64,000 nt of DNA from Delia radicum (GCA_021234595.1 CM037853.1:22001809-22065808); one strand, 5' to 3'. Numbered from the stretch's first letter, positions 22,990-34,103 are shown. Numbers and translations are program-made. Notes: generated by a model not told the origin, from the sequence alone.

Positions 22990-24091
22990 CCCAAGAAACA
23001 TTTTTACGGACTCTCCGGCATGTACGGATTCTTGAATCCGGGGTTTACGGTACGTTTTCGGACCGTTTAATCGGATTTTCGAAAACACGTTTTTAGTCCG
23101 TTTGGGGATATCAGTTTTCGTGCCGTTTAATACGGACTTCACCGATTTTCATCCGTTTCAAGTCAGTCACAATCGGTAACAATTTTTTTTCAATTTGTTT
23201 TATTAAAATAAAATTAATTAAAATAATATAAAAGATCGGGGCGCCAAATAAATTCAGATAGCATGCATAATATGCATTGCATAAGTTAGATGGTAAGTAT
23301 TTATATAATTTAAAACGCTCAAATGAGATTGCAAACAAAAATATATTTGTTCATAGAATCCATCGTTTTTAAACCCCACTTAATATTTTTTACATGTAGA
23401 TATCTGATTCAATAATGGGCCACAAACTAACAATGATGCTCTTGGTGGAAACAAAAAACTGCATCGAAAAAGTAAGTATCAATTTTTTTTTTTTTTAAAT
23501 AAAAAAAATATATTCCAAGAAAACTCTTACTATCTCTTGAAACTAAAATAATAAATTCTTTTTTCCTTTTAGATTTTGAATATTATCGACCACAAATGTT
23601 CCGTGATGCTGCTAACCTGGATACAAAAAGTAGCTGTGGCGAATTTCGTATTTAATTAAAGTTAAATGAAGTATATTTTAATATTTTTTCAAATAAATTA
23701 ATAAATGTATAAAAAAAAATAAAATCCATTGAGTTTTTTGTAAAAAAATGGTTGGAATACGGACCAAATAAGTATTTTCAACGATCCGTTTATTGTCCGT
23801 TTTATATCCGTAAAAAACGGAATCATCCGTTTTCAGCACGACAAAACGGTCCGGAAACGGTCCGTATTTGACGGACTTTAAACGGATTTGAGTCAGTTTT
23901 TAACACGACCCAACGGTCCGTAAACGGTCCGTCATTGACGGACTTGCAACGGATTCGAATCCGTATTCGATGTTCCTTTTAATCCGTTTTCTGGTCCGTA
24001 TACTGATCCGGAAAACGGTACGGAAACGGACTCCGGATCCGACTATGCTGTACCGAAAACGGCACATAAACGGACCGGATTGTTTGCTGGG
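22990..24091 (-). mobile_element. CCCAG element e with exon cassette, duplication TA
   Basis: Starts CCCAAGAAACA and ends TGTTTGCTGGG, the reverse orientation of d; TA at 22988-22989 and 24092-24093. Subterminal GGTCCG-type repeats as in d but a different subfamily. The interior contains an intron-exon cassette (separate entry). Element h is a near-identical copy in inverse orientation about 5 kb away. Confidence 0.9.
23400..23655 (+). pseudogene. Spliceable exon cassette inside element e
   Basis: Exons 23400-23471 and 23573-23655 are separated by a 101-bp intron with GTAAGT...TTTTAG. A further donor at 23293 (GATG then GTAAGT) marks an upstream exon end with a 107-bp intron. Across the last junction two frames stay open. 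One ends ...NFEYYRPQMFRDAANLD... SSCGEFRI and looks like ordinary protein, but has a stop near the start of the first exon. The other opens ISDSIMGHKL. I recognise neither. The block is read from the CCCAAG end toward the CCCAGC end. Confidence 0.6.
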
Positions 24092-24396
24092 TACTTTTGG
24101 TTGTTTACTTAATTAATCATATGTTTTTGTTTTCTACTGGATTTTACTGGCAAAAATTTGTCCAGTAAAAATTTGCAGGTTTTTTGCTGACAACTGTCAC
24201 TTTACTCTCTTAGTAGATGCTCTCTTTTGCAAATTTATGTGTACGCGAACGCATTTCAGTAAAATCCAGTACAAATTTGTGAAAATTTTGGTGTAAACGA
24301 ATGGACCTAATGTGATATAACTGAATTTAATAAAAAAAAAAACAAAAACTTATTCCACAAATCTTTTTGATCAAAAAAAAAAAAAAAATATATATA

Positions 24397-27270
24397 CCCA
24401 GCAAACAATCCGGTCCGTTTATGTGCCGTTTTCGGTACAGCATATACGCATCCGAAGTCCGTTTCCGTACCGTTTTTCGGATCAGTATACGGACCGGAAA
24501 ACGGAATAAAAGGAACATCGAATACGGATTCGAAACAGTATAAAGCACGCTAAAACGGACCGTTTTCGTACCGTCATGCTGTATATAAAACGGAGTGTAC
24601 GAATTGAGTGTACGTTCAAAACGTACCGTAAACTGTCCGTCATTTATTTTAAAAACGGAGTGGACTCCGTTTTTAATATACCGTATACGGTCCGAATATG
24701 GACCGTATTCGTACCGTTTTTTTTTTTTAAATGGTCCATTTTTATTTTTTTTATTTATTTTATCTAAATGATTTCTCATTTTTTTTAATTTTAAACAAAA
24801 GTTTGGTTTTATTTTTAAATGTTTTCATTTATAAAGATATTAACAAAAATGGATTAACAATTACATTAAAAATAAACTAGAAAAACAAGATATGTATTAA
24901 TTAAAAATAAGAAAAAATTTAAATTATATACAATGAGGGTATTCACGATCGTTATTTACATTCTCTCAGCCTTGAGCTTTTACGACAATGCATATGTGTT
25001 TTTTTACATTGTGAGTACCCTTGATGAAAATATTATTATTATATTTTACTCTTCTAATAAAACACATGCAAACATGGAGTTTTGCGGTTTGTTGTTGCAT
25101 CTTTGGATGTGTTCAATCACTTAAAACCAAAGGTGAACAATTTTTTCTGCGTACTGATCATAAACCGTTATTAGCAATTTTTGGGTCTAGAAAAGGCATT
25201 CCAGTTCATTCAGCCAGTAGACTTCAGAGATGGGAACTTACTATGATGACACACAATTTCAATATCGAGTATGTAAAAACAAATGAATTTGGTAATGTTG
25301 ATATGTTATCTCGACTACTACCATCAAAACAAGAGGAAGATGAAGATCTTGTAATTGCTTGTGCCACACTTGAATATAACATAAAATAAGTTTTAAAGGA
25401 CAATCTTCAATCGATTCCCTTGACTTTTCATATGGTACAGGAAGCTTCAGCAAAATACACCATAATTCAACAAGAAATTCATCACGTTCAATCATCATGG
25501 CCAAAGAAAGCTAAAGATCTTAGCAGCAGCAATCTACTCCCATATTATAATCGTAGATCTTCATTATCAGTAGTAGACAACTGTCTTCTTAATAGTGATC
25601 GTATCGTCATTCCTGAAAAATTTAGAAAAAGAATTTTAAAAACATTATATAAAGGTCATCAGGGTCAACAGCGTATGAAATCAATTGCCCGTAGCCATGT
25701 ATATTGTCCTAACATTGATCAGCAAATAGAAGATTTCGTTCGTCTATGCCCACAATGCCAAATCAACACAAAATCACCACCAAAAACATCTTTATGTTCT
25801 TGGCCAATATCAACCAGACCGTCACAACGTGTTCATATTGATATAGCAGGTCCAATTCGATCTCAATACTATTTGGTTATAGTAGACTCTTTTTCAAAAT
25901 GGCCTGAAGTATATCAATATAACACAATTTCAAGTAAGAAAATTATTGATCTCATGTCTGACTACACAAACAGATTCGGTTATCCGGAAATACTTGTATC
26001 AGACAATGGTACTTAATTTGTGAGTAGAGAATTTCAACAATCTTGCAATCAGCGTGGCATTCAACATATGAGGACTGCCCCATATCATCCGCAAGGCAAT
26101 GGTCAAGCAGAAAGTTATGTTGACATCATTAAAACGGCCATTAAAAAAATCTTATAATGATGATTCAGAAGATAATTTACATCTCCAAGAGTTTTTACTT
26201 CAGTATAGATCAACTCCAAACTCAAATTGTGCGGAAGGAAAAACTCCGGCAGAACTATTCATCGGTCGAAAACTTCGAACTGAAATTGATTTGCTCAAAC
26301 AACAAAAATCATCAGAAATCGTTGGTAATGACAAAATGGAAACCCAATTCAATAGAAAACATGGTACAACAAATCGTGAGTTCCAAATTAATCAACAAGT
26401 TTTCGTCAAAATCTATAAAAACAACAAAATGACATGGCAACCAGGAGTTATCATGGAAAAAGTTGGCAATGCTAACTATCATGTTAAACATCAGAATTCT
26501 GATTCGAACAAAATCACCAAATCACATGCAAACCAAATTCGTGACCGTCATTTGGAAATCGATCCAATAGATGATCGCATGTCATATGATTTACAACCAC
26601 TTTTTAACAATCCATCAACAGAACTTGAACATCATCCTGAATCAGCAGAAATTTTATAACCAGATGATCAGGAATTAAATGAATCTCTAAACACGTCATC
26701 ATACTATGAGAGCGCATCAAATGAAGATACTCCATCACCACCAAGGCGCTCGACACGTAATAGAAACGCACCAGTATGGCACCGGGACTACGAGGTTCAT
26801 CAATAACAAAAATTCAATAAAATAAACATTAAATCGCGTGTATTTATTTAACCAAGTTCACAACAAAAACTACCTGTATCAAGTTAATGTATCAAAGTTA
26901 TTCCGTGGTTATATCTATTTTATTATATTATTTTTATTAATATTTAATTTTATTAATAAATAAAACTGATTGATTTTTTTTAAACAAACCACACTCCGGT
27001 AATACCGGAAGAAAAACGATGACGGTTGTAACGGAGTTTTAACTGATGCAAATCGGTGTAGTCCGGTTAAACGGCACCGAAACGGATACAGCAAAACGGA
27101 GTTAAAACGGATAATTTTCGAAAATTTGAGTAATCCAATTTTACTGTACGTTAATGGTCAGTTTTCGTACAAGCTTCGACGGATACGTCAATTCCGGTCC
27201 GTTTTCGTACCGTCAATGCCGGATTCATGAATCCGTTTGTAACGGACAGTCCGTAAAGTTGTTTCTTGGG
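24397..27270 (+). mobile_element. CCCAG element f with a retroelement interior, duplication TA
   Basis: Same terminal and subterminal sequence as d and g (CCCAGCAAACA ... TGTTTCTTGGG), TA at 24395-24396 and 27271-27272. The shared left interior continues to about 24843. Then, instead of the Helitron array, it holds a Ty3/gypsy polymerase fragment, returning to family sequence near 26935. Confidence 0.88.
25065..26806 (+). pseudogene. Ty3/gypsy RNase H-integrase fragment, broken
   Basis: Frames in order: the end of RNase H (FFLRTDHKPLLAIFG, GNVDMLSRLL) to a stop at 25387; then integrase with its HHCC zinc motif (GHQ...ARSHVY...RLCPQC). The catalytic Asp-Asp-Glu appear in VHIDIAG, VSDNGT and NGQAES. 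A stop follows DNGT (near 26014) and there is a frame change near 26100-26160. The C-terminal region runs to a proline/arginine-rich end near 26800. LTRs, gag, protease and reverse transcriptase are absent. A dead fragment inside element f. Confidence 0.85.
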
Positions 27271-27272
27271 TA

Positions 27273-27398
27273 CTTACCTAACCCATGATTTCAGTTGCAA
27301 ATCTTTTGAACACCATTGTACACTTGAATGTGTGCACCGTAAAAAAATCTCAGTGCTTCTTATACGTGTATTTTAGCCAGACCTTGGAAATTAATAAA
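27273..27398. repeat. Spacer between elements f and g with a Tc1-like terminus
   Basis: Contains AGTTGCAAATCTTTTGAACA followed by CCATTG, which matches the right end of the Tc1-like relic at 21777. Probably the end of a second Tc1-like copy into which f or g inserted; its other end is not visible nearby. Confidence 0.5.
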
Positions 27399-27400
27399 CA

Positions 27401-28879
27401 CCCAAGAAACAACTTTACGGACTGTCCGTTACAAACGGATTCATGAATCCGGCATTGACGGTACGAAAACGGACCGGAATTGACGTATCCGTCGAAGCTT
27501 GTACGAAAACGGACCATTAACGTACAGTAAAATTGGATTACTCAAATTTTCGAAAATTATCCGTTTTAACTCCGTTTTGCTGTATCCGTTTCAGTGCCGT
27601 TTAACCGGACTACACCGATTTTCATCAGTTAAAACTCCGTTACAACCGTTATCGTTTTTCTTCCGGTATTACCGGAGTGTGTTTTGTTTAAAAAAAATCA
27701 AACAGTTTTATTTATTTATAAAATTAAATATTAATAAAATCTATATATATAAAAAGAAGTGTACATTTTGATTGTCACTCCATAACTCGAGAACGGCTGC
27801 AGAAAATAAAAAATGGCTGAATACGTTTTGTAGAACATGCAATGAGGATGGTTTAAAAAAAAAATTCTTTAAAAATATTTTTGTTTGGTCCAGATGTGGT
27901 GATTTTTCTGAACATTAGTCATTTTCATCTATATATATAAGAAGAAGTTTACATTTTGATTGTCACTCCATAACTCGAGAACGGCTGCATAAAATAAAAA
28001 ATGGCTGAATACGTTTTGTAGAACATGCAATGAGGATGGTTTAAAAAAAAAATTGTTTAAAAATATTTTCGTTTGGTCCAGATGTGGTGATTTTTCTGAA
28101 CATTAGTCATTTTCATCTATATATATAAAAAGAAGTGTACATTTTGATTGTCACTCCATAACTCGAGAAATAAAAAATGGCTGAATACGTATTTAAGATT
28201 TTTAGTGGTAATTTTTTTAGTTATTTTTAAATGTACCACTTTTTTAACATATACTTGTATTTCAGATGTTTTTGCAATTAAATATAGAGACGCAGATCTA
28301 ATGAAAATTTTAATGATGAAGATGTTAAACAACACCAGAGATAAAATGAAAAAAAAATCAAAATGTTAAAACCACATCCTTTTATTGATTTTTATTGAAT
28401 TTTTATGTAGTTTCATATTGTTTTTTAATAATGTAATTCATATCTTTATAAATGAAAAAATTTAAAAATAAAACCATACTTTTGTTTAAAATTAAAAAAA
28501 GGAGAAATCATTTATATAAAATAAATAAAAAAAAAATAAAAATGGACCATTAAAAAAAACGGTACAAATACGGACCATATTCGGACCGTATACGGTATAT
28601 TAAAAACGGAGTCCACTCCGTTTTTTAAATAAATGACGGACAGTTTACGGTACGTTTTGAACGTACACTCAATTCGTACACTCCGTTTTATATACAGCAT
28701 GACGGTACGAAAACGGTCCGTTTTAGCGTGCTTTATACTGTTTCGAATCCGTATTCGATGTTCCTTTTATTCCGTTTTCCGGTCCGTATACTGATCCGGA
28801 AAACGGTACGGAAACGGACTTCGGATCCGTATATGCTGTACCGAAAACGGCACATAAACGGACCGGATTGTTTGCTGGG
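27401..28879 (-). mobile_element. CCCAG element g, inverse copy of d, duplication CA
   Basis: Starts CCCAAGAAACA and ends TGTTTGCTGGG; CA at 27399-27400 and 28880-28881. Shares both subterminal regions, the Helitron array and the exon-like DVFAIKYRDADLMKIL block (here on + after TTGTATTTCAG, near 28265) with d. It has fewer array units and an extra left-interior segment that d has lost. Confidence 0.9.
27740..28200 (+). repeat. Helitron 5'-end array inside element g
   Basis: Units begin TCTATATATATAAAAAG at about 27740, 27929 and 28118, a period of 188-189 bp; the third is cut short. Same unit as in d on the opposite strand. Confidence 0.82.
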
Positions 28880-28933
28880 CAGTCTTTATTTTAGGGACCG
28901 AAAATAACAGTTATTGTTAAATTTTCAAAAAAA

Positions 28934-30031
28934 CCCAGCAAACAATCCGGTCCGTTTATGTGCCGTTTTCGGTACAGCATAGTCGGATCCGGAGTCCGTT
29001 TCCGTACCGTTTTCCGGATCAGTATACGGACCAGAAAACGGATTAAAAGGAACATCGAATACGGATTCGAATCCGTTGCAAGTCCGTCAATGACGGACCG
29101 TTTACGGACCGTTGGGTCGTGTTAAAAACTGACTCAAATCCGTTTAAAGTCCGTCAAATACGGACCGTTTCCGGACCGTTTTGTCGTGCTGAAAACGGAT
29201 GATTCCGTTTTTTACGGATATAAAACGGACAATAAACGGATCGTTGAAAATACTTATTTGGTCCGTATTCCAACCATTTTTTTACAAAAAACTCAATGGA
29301 TTTTATTTTTTTTTATACATTTATTAATTTATTTGAAAAAATATTAAAATATACTTCATTTAACTTTAATTAAATACGAAATTCGCCACAGCTACTTTTT
29401 GTATCCAGGTTAGCAGCATCACGGAACATTTGTGGTCGATAATATTCAAAATCTAAAAGGAAAAAAGAATTTATTATTTTAGTTTCAAGAGATAGTAAGA
29501 GTTTTCTTGGAATATATTTTTTTTATTTAAAAAAAAAAAATTGATACTTACTTTTTCGATGCAGTTTTTTGTTTCCACCAAGAGCATCATTGTTAGTTTG
29601 TGGCCCATTATTGAATCAGATATCTACATGTAAAAAATATTAAGTGGGGTTTAAAAACGATGGATTCTATGAACAAATATATTTTTGTTTGCAATCTCAT
29701 TTGAGCGTTTTAAATTATATAAATACTTACCATCTAACGTATGCAATGCATATTATGCATGCTATCTGAATTTATTTGGCGCCCCGATCTTTTATATTAT
29801 TTACTTAATTTTATTTTAATAAAACAAATTGAAAAAAATTGTTACCGATTTTGACTGACTTGAAACGGATGAAAATCGGTGAAGTCCGTATTAAACGGCA
29901 CGAAAACTGATATCCCCAAACGGACTAAAAACGTGTTTTCGAAAATCCGATTAAACGGTCCGAAAACGTACCGTAAACCCCGGATTCAAGAATCCGTACA
30001 TGCCGGAGAGTCCGTAAAAATGTTTCTTGGG
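28934..30031 (+). mobile_element. CCCAG element h, inverse copy of e, duplication AA
   Basis: CCCAGCAAACA ... TGTTTCTTGGG with AA at 28932-28933 and 30032-30033. Nearly base for base the reverse complement of e, including both introns of the exon cassette. Only 54 bp separate it from g. Confidence 0.9.
29370..29623 (-). pseudogene. Spliceable exon cassette inside element h
   Basis: Mirror of the cassette in e: exons 29623-29552 and 29452-29370 on the minus strand with intact GT-AG borders and stop at 29370-29372. Conservation in both copies shows it was present before the two elements separated. Confidence 0.6.
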
Positions 30032-30569
30032 AAGCATATATCGATATAATCAAATGCCGGAGAACCGATTGAAACATATACAAATCCTTGTTGAAAAACC
30101 TTTCCTTCGTGAAAACCTTTTATTTTTTCGAGAAAAAAATAACAGTAGCGGTAATCACTCTTGATAGAAAACTTTTTCTTGGAGGAAACATTATCGATTT
30201 CTTTTTCATTAAAGAGTGAGCGTCTTTTTTAGCAAGTTTGTTTTCAACACTGTCAGCTGATCTTTGTTTACATTTGTTCTAGGCTGAACACGTTTTTCAC
30301 CAAATGAATTTAAAAGTTAAATAAGCAAAATGCCAAAAACATCAGAAAAAATTAAAATAATTAAATTTATAGTGGAAAATGCAATAACACAAATAGATTT
30401 TATGCAGCATTTTCAACTTGGAGGTAAATTTTTATTAATATATAAACATATATATAATTCACAATTTATTTAAAAAATATGAAATTATCTTGTGACGCTT
30501 AAAATCAGTTGTTCTTCTGTCAAAAAAAGTTTTTCTTGTTTTCTACTACAACTTACTCAAGGTTTGAGT

Positions 30570-30772
30570 CAAGATATATTGATATAGGTAGTTTCACTAG
30601 AACAACAACTACAACAAACAACTACAAACAATACAAAAACAACAGGGTTTTGACATTTTAAAATACTCAAGATACAGTCTTTGTTCTGTCAAAACCATGT
30701 AAGAAATGTCAAAACCAGGTAAGAGGAAGATAAGCAGTTAGGCTACTAAAACTACCTTATAAATATATCTTG
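30570..30772. mobile_element. hAT-like MITE, copy 1
   Basis: Ends CAAGATATATTGATATAGG and its complement (right end slightly diverged), perfect 8-bp duplication GTTTGAGT at 30562-30569 and 30773-30780. 203 bp. Nested in the element at 30146. Confidence 0.85.
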
Positions 30773-30801
30773 GTTTGAGTCAAAGAAATTTCCTATCAAG
30801 A

Positions 30802-30900
30802 AAAGGAGAATCGAAGAAAACGAGAAAAAACAAATCCCATACATTTTGTTGTTGTATCTGTCAAAAGTTTTCTTCTTTTCTCGTTTTCTTCGATTCTTCT
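30802..30900. mobile_element. Small palindromic MITE
   Basis: AGAATCGAAGAAAACGAGAA pairs with its reverse complement near the right end; about 100 bp. Boundaries and duplication not resolved. Confidence 0.5.
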
Positions 30901-30930
30901 TTACTTTTCTATCAAGAGTGATTACCGCTA

Positions 30931-31859
30931 GTTATTTTGTGACTTACTCTTCCGACTTGTATATGACAAATAAAGTGTTATTTTTAAAACTAAATTAGTT
31001 TAAACTTTTTGTATGGGGCATATTTTAAATTAACAAAAATATTACAGCGTTCATGCATTTCTAAAAATATGAAGTTTGCTCAAAATAATAAAAGCCAGAA
31101 ATATGTCACAACCAGTTACTATTCATCTCTTCTAAAAAACTGAACTGAGATTTTGAGAGTGATATATTTAAATAAAAAAAAAATCAAGTTTGTAAGTTGT
31201 TTTAATTAAATTTATTACTACATTTATATTAAATTGTCAAATTCCATATAAATTTTAAATAAAAAAATAAAAGTTTTCAAAAAATACTAGTTTTTGGTTG
31301 TAGTATAAATGTAGTATTAAAGCTAATTTGTTCTGTTCAATATATTGTCTGTATAATTAACACAAACTTTTTATTATTTATATTGAAAATAAGCAGTTTG
31401 CATATGTATATTAGGGTTATAACTTTTAGCTTTATTTGCAAATTTGCAACTCCAGTTCCAAAATTGTGTAGGGCATGGAAAAAACTAAGAACTGAGATTT
31501 CACTTTTTCGCAATCCTTGAAATAGTTCAAGCACCGAATGCATTGAAGTTTTCTAATATAAGTATATACCACTTATATTTTTATTAATTGGGACATTAAT
31601 ATCATTCCGGGGAAGAAATTTAATGAAAATAGTTCCTCAATAGCATACAAAAATTGTCTTTAAACTAGTCATCCCTATCTACAAGGGGTTTCCATGTCAA
31701 TATTAATATTGTAGCTTATCTAAGGTTAATAAATATTGTATTGCGGCAGTGAAGAATATGTTTTTTAGAAATATTTTGTTTAATTATAGGTAAGATCACA
31801 AATATTTGTTGTTTACAAAAATAACCAAACAGCTGTTTACGAGATAATCAAAACCGCAT
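30931..31859. other. Unassigned intergenic DNA
   Basis: AT-rich, frames under 70 codons, no terminal repeats or known motifs found. Confidence 0.35.
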
Positions 31860-32064
31860 CAAGATATATTTATATAGGTAGTCTTAGTAGCCCAGCTGTT
31901 TATCTTCCTCTTACCTGGTTTTGACATTTCTTACATGGTTTTGACATTCATTTGTACTGTATCTTGAGTACAAAGCAATGTCAGAACCCTGTTGTTTTTG
32001 TATTGTTTGTAGTTGTTTGTTGTAGTTGTTGTTCTAGTAAGACTACCTATATAAATATATCTTG
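31860..32064. mobile_element. hAT-like MITE, copy 2
   Basis: Ends CAAGATATATTTATATAGG and its exact complement, perfect 8-bp duplication AACCGCAT (31852-31859 and 32065-32072). Same family as 30570. Confidence 0.9.
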
Positions 32065-32466
32065 AACCGCATCAAATGCATGTGGACAGAAATTGTAAAT
32101 AGGGTGTTACGGCGCATTTATAATAGTTTTCGGATAAATGATTCCCCGCTTAAATGAGCAAACAATTATGCAGTTTTGATTGCGCATTTTGGACTGTATA
32201 TGTGACACAAACGGGGCCAAATTGATATAATAAACATTTTTATTTAATCCCTCTGTACTTTATTATTTTCCACTAGTTTTGTCATAATACATGTTTTGCT
32301 ATCAGGTGTGAATGCCACATACAAACAATTTTTTTTTTCTCTGCAAGCCCTTCAAAAGACAACTCTGTTGGTTTCCGAACACTTCCTAAAAATTAATTTG
32401 AAGTTTAGCACTTGCAGCCAACTTCATTCAATAGCTATATTGTGGCAGCCATGATGTTTCCTGTTT

Positions 32467-32476
32467 CTTTTCTGTC
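32467..32476 (+). promoter_or_regulatory. TOP-like transcription start of RpL28
   Basis: CTTTTCTGTC, a C followed by a pyrimidine run, lies 20-30 bp before a donor (CAAAAG then GTGAGA at 32497). Ribosomal protein genes start at such 5' TOP sequences, which place translation under TOR control. The non-coding first exon would be about 32467-32496. Confidence 0.55.
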
Positions 32477-32738
32477 ATCGCATTCCCAGACAAAAGGTGA
32501 GATTTTTATTTTCTCCTGTGGATTTGTTGAGTTAACACGTGTATTATTTTGTGAATAAATACAAATTGCAAACACCAAGTCTGAACATAAAAAAGTTAAC
32601 TACCCAAGATTAGAAAATGCTGCTCAAGAACAACATTAAACCCAAGGGTAAATATTCCAAATTTCTACACGTGCTAACCTCAAATCAAAAAAATAGTTGT
32701 GTTTTGTAAGAAAAATACACACTATTTAGATTTTTGTT

Positions 32739-32815
32739 AAATTTCATAATGATGAATGAATAAGCGGAAGAGTTCCTTGAAGACTATATTCATCACCCAA
32801 GACTGAATATAATTT
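32739..32815 (+). ncRNA. Candidate C/D box snoRNA in the RpL28 leader intron
   Basis: Box C ATGATGA (32749-32755), box D CTGA (32803-32806), and a closing stem AAATT / AATTT a few bases outside each box. Size and geometry fit. Guide target not identified. Confidence 0.4.
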
Positions 32816-32912
32816 AACAAATCTTTATAAACAATAAATTGATAAAAATGTTAAACAATAAACTAATAATTTTTATTTTGTATATTTTTTTTTTTTTTGC
32901 TTTAGATCTGAG

Positions 32913-33761
32913 ATGGCCACTTCATCGCACCTTAACTGGTTGATCATCCGCAACAACAATGCTTTCTTGTTGAAGAAGCGTGATATCAAAAAACCATTCA
33001 GCACTGTAAGTATTTAAATGATGGAATTCTGAAAATTCTTTTAAAGTATTGCCCCATGTCAATGATGTATGTTTAATTCACAATGATAATTGATATACCA
33101 CATGATAAAAACCCTTCTCAAACCTGAGCATAATGCAATACTTGTTAGAAATTTCGAAAGTATTTCGTTTGATGGCTACAAATGATTGATTTTACACTTT
33201 CATATCTTTTTCTAGGAGCCTAGCAACTTGACCAATGTCAGTTCTTACCGCTACAGTGGCATCGTGCACAAGAAGACCTTGGGAGTTGTTCCAGCTGTCG
33301 ATAAGAAGGGCTTCACAGTTGTCATGAAGAAGGGTAAATATTCCCAACGTCCTGCTAAAAATACTGTCAAAGTGAACATGAAGGCTGGCCCCAGAAGGTC
33401 TTTGAAGAAATTGCGGAATTTATTGACAGACAATAAATACCGCAAAGACTTGACTCAGGTTAGTATTTGGGGAGAAAAAAAAATACCTCCTCAAAGCAAA
33501 AATTTGTGTTATTTTTACCGTGATGACTTTATTTTTTCAATTACCAACCAAGATCGCTGAAGAGCAGTGTTGAAAACTTTAAACTGAGAGCTATAAATTG
33601 CACATTTTTTTCATTTTTTGTCTAAAATTTATTAAATGTTTGATTGCATATCTAATAATTTTTGTATTTCTGTTTTCTTTCAGGCTGCTTTACGTCGTGC
33701 TTCCGCTTTGATGCGCTCTCAAAAGGCTCCCTTAGTCAAGAAAACCAAGAAACCAGAATAA
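32913..33761 (+). CDS. RpL28: 60S ribosomal protein L28 (eL28)
   Basis: Structural protein of the large ribosomal subunit. Coding exons 32913-33005, 33216-33458 and 33684-33761 (93+243+78 nt), GT-AG borders, 137 residues. Diagnostic stretches are SSHLNWLIIRNNNAFLLKKR at the start and RYSGIVHKKTLGV with KNTVKVNMKAGPRRSLKKLR in exon 2; the end is Lys-rich. The start ATG is 7 nt inside an exon that begins at 32906, so the 5' leader is spliced from a TOP exon. Codons are biased toward C/G-ending forms, unlike neighbouring repeats, as expected for a highly expressed gene. Candidate C/D snoRNAs occur in its introns. Confidence 0.96.
33047..33140 (+). ncRNA. Weak C/D box snoRNA candidate in RpL28 intron 1 of the CDS
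   Basis: TATTGC / GCAATA stem encloses an imperfect box C (ATGATGT, 33062) and box D CTGA (33124). The box C mismatch and long stem-to-box gaps make it doubtful. Confidence 0.25.
33511..33598 (+). ncRNA. C/D box snoRNA candidate in the last RpL28 intron
   Basis: Box C GTGATGA (33520-33526), an internal CTGA as box D' (33557-33560), box D CTGA (33584-33587) and a closing stem ATTTTTA / TATAAAT. The 9-10 nt before D' (ACCAAGATC) complement GATCTTGGT, which I recall from a conserved 28S rRNA stretch. Host gene type fits. Confidence 0.5.
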
Positions 33762-34024
33762 ATAATATTTAATGGATTTTTTGAATATTTTTTAAATATA
33801 GACTAAACTGAAGTAAAAAACAATCCTCTACAAAAATATAATATAGTTTTCTTTATTATGTGGAATTTCCAATAACGCAAAATACATTTTGTTGAGAAGT
33901 TTTAGGTAGCAGAGTTATATGGTTAATTAGGTTTTTTTTATTTCTAAAGAATTTCGAATTTTCACAATTGCTTCGCATATTTCAAAAAAATTGTTATAAC
34001 TATAGAAGTAGAGTTAAAAAAGGT

Positions 34025-34103
34025 CTGTTCGACGTCGTTACCGCGGATTACCGAAACAATTCTGACTAGGAATTAGGCAACCGCGGTAACATACGTCGAA
34101 TAC
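34025..34103. repeat. Small inverted repeat
   Basis: TTCGACGTCGTTACCGCGG pairs imperfectly with CCGCGGTAACATACGTCGAA; 79 bp. Possibly the remains of a MITE. Confidence 0.5.

Larger units (their letters stand above)
21859..24307. mobile_element. TIR element hosting two younger insertions
   Basis: Ends GGTCCATTCGTTTAC on both sides, TA duplication at 21857-21858 and 24308-24309. Short subterminal repeats of CCAGTAAAATCCAGTA. The interior is occupied by the element at 22397 and by element e. No transposase recognised. Confidence 0.7.
30146..30930. mobile_element. TIR element with a possible first exon
   Basis: Ends TAGCGGTAATCACTCTTGAT on both sides; if the TA is counted as target, a TA duplication. 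The left third has ATG at 30330 opening a 31-codon frame (MPKTSEKIKIIKFIVENAIT...) that stops at a donor (GGAG then GTAAAT, 30423). The rest of any gene is missing. Two younger palindromic insertions lie inside. Confidence 0.6.
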
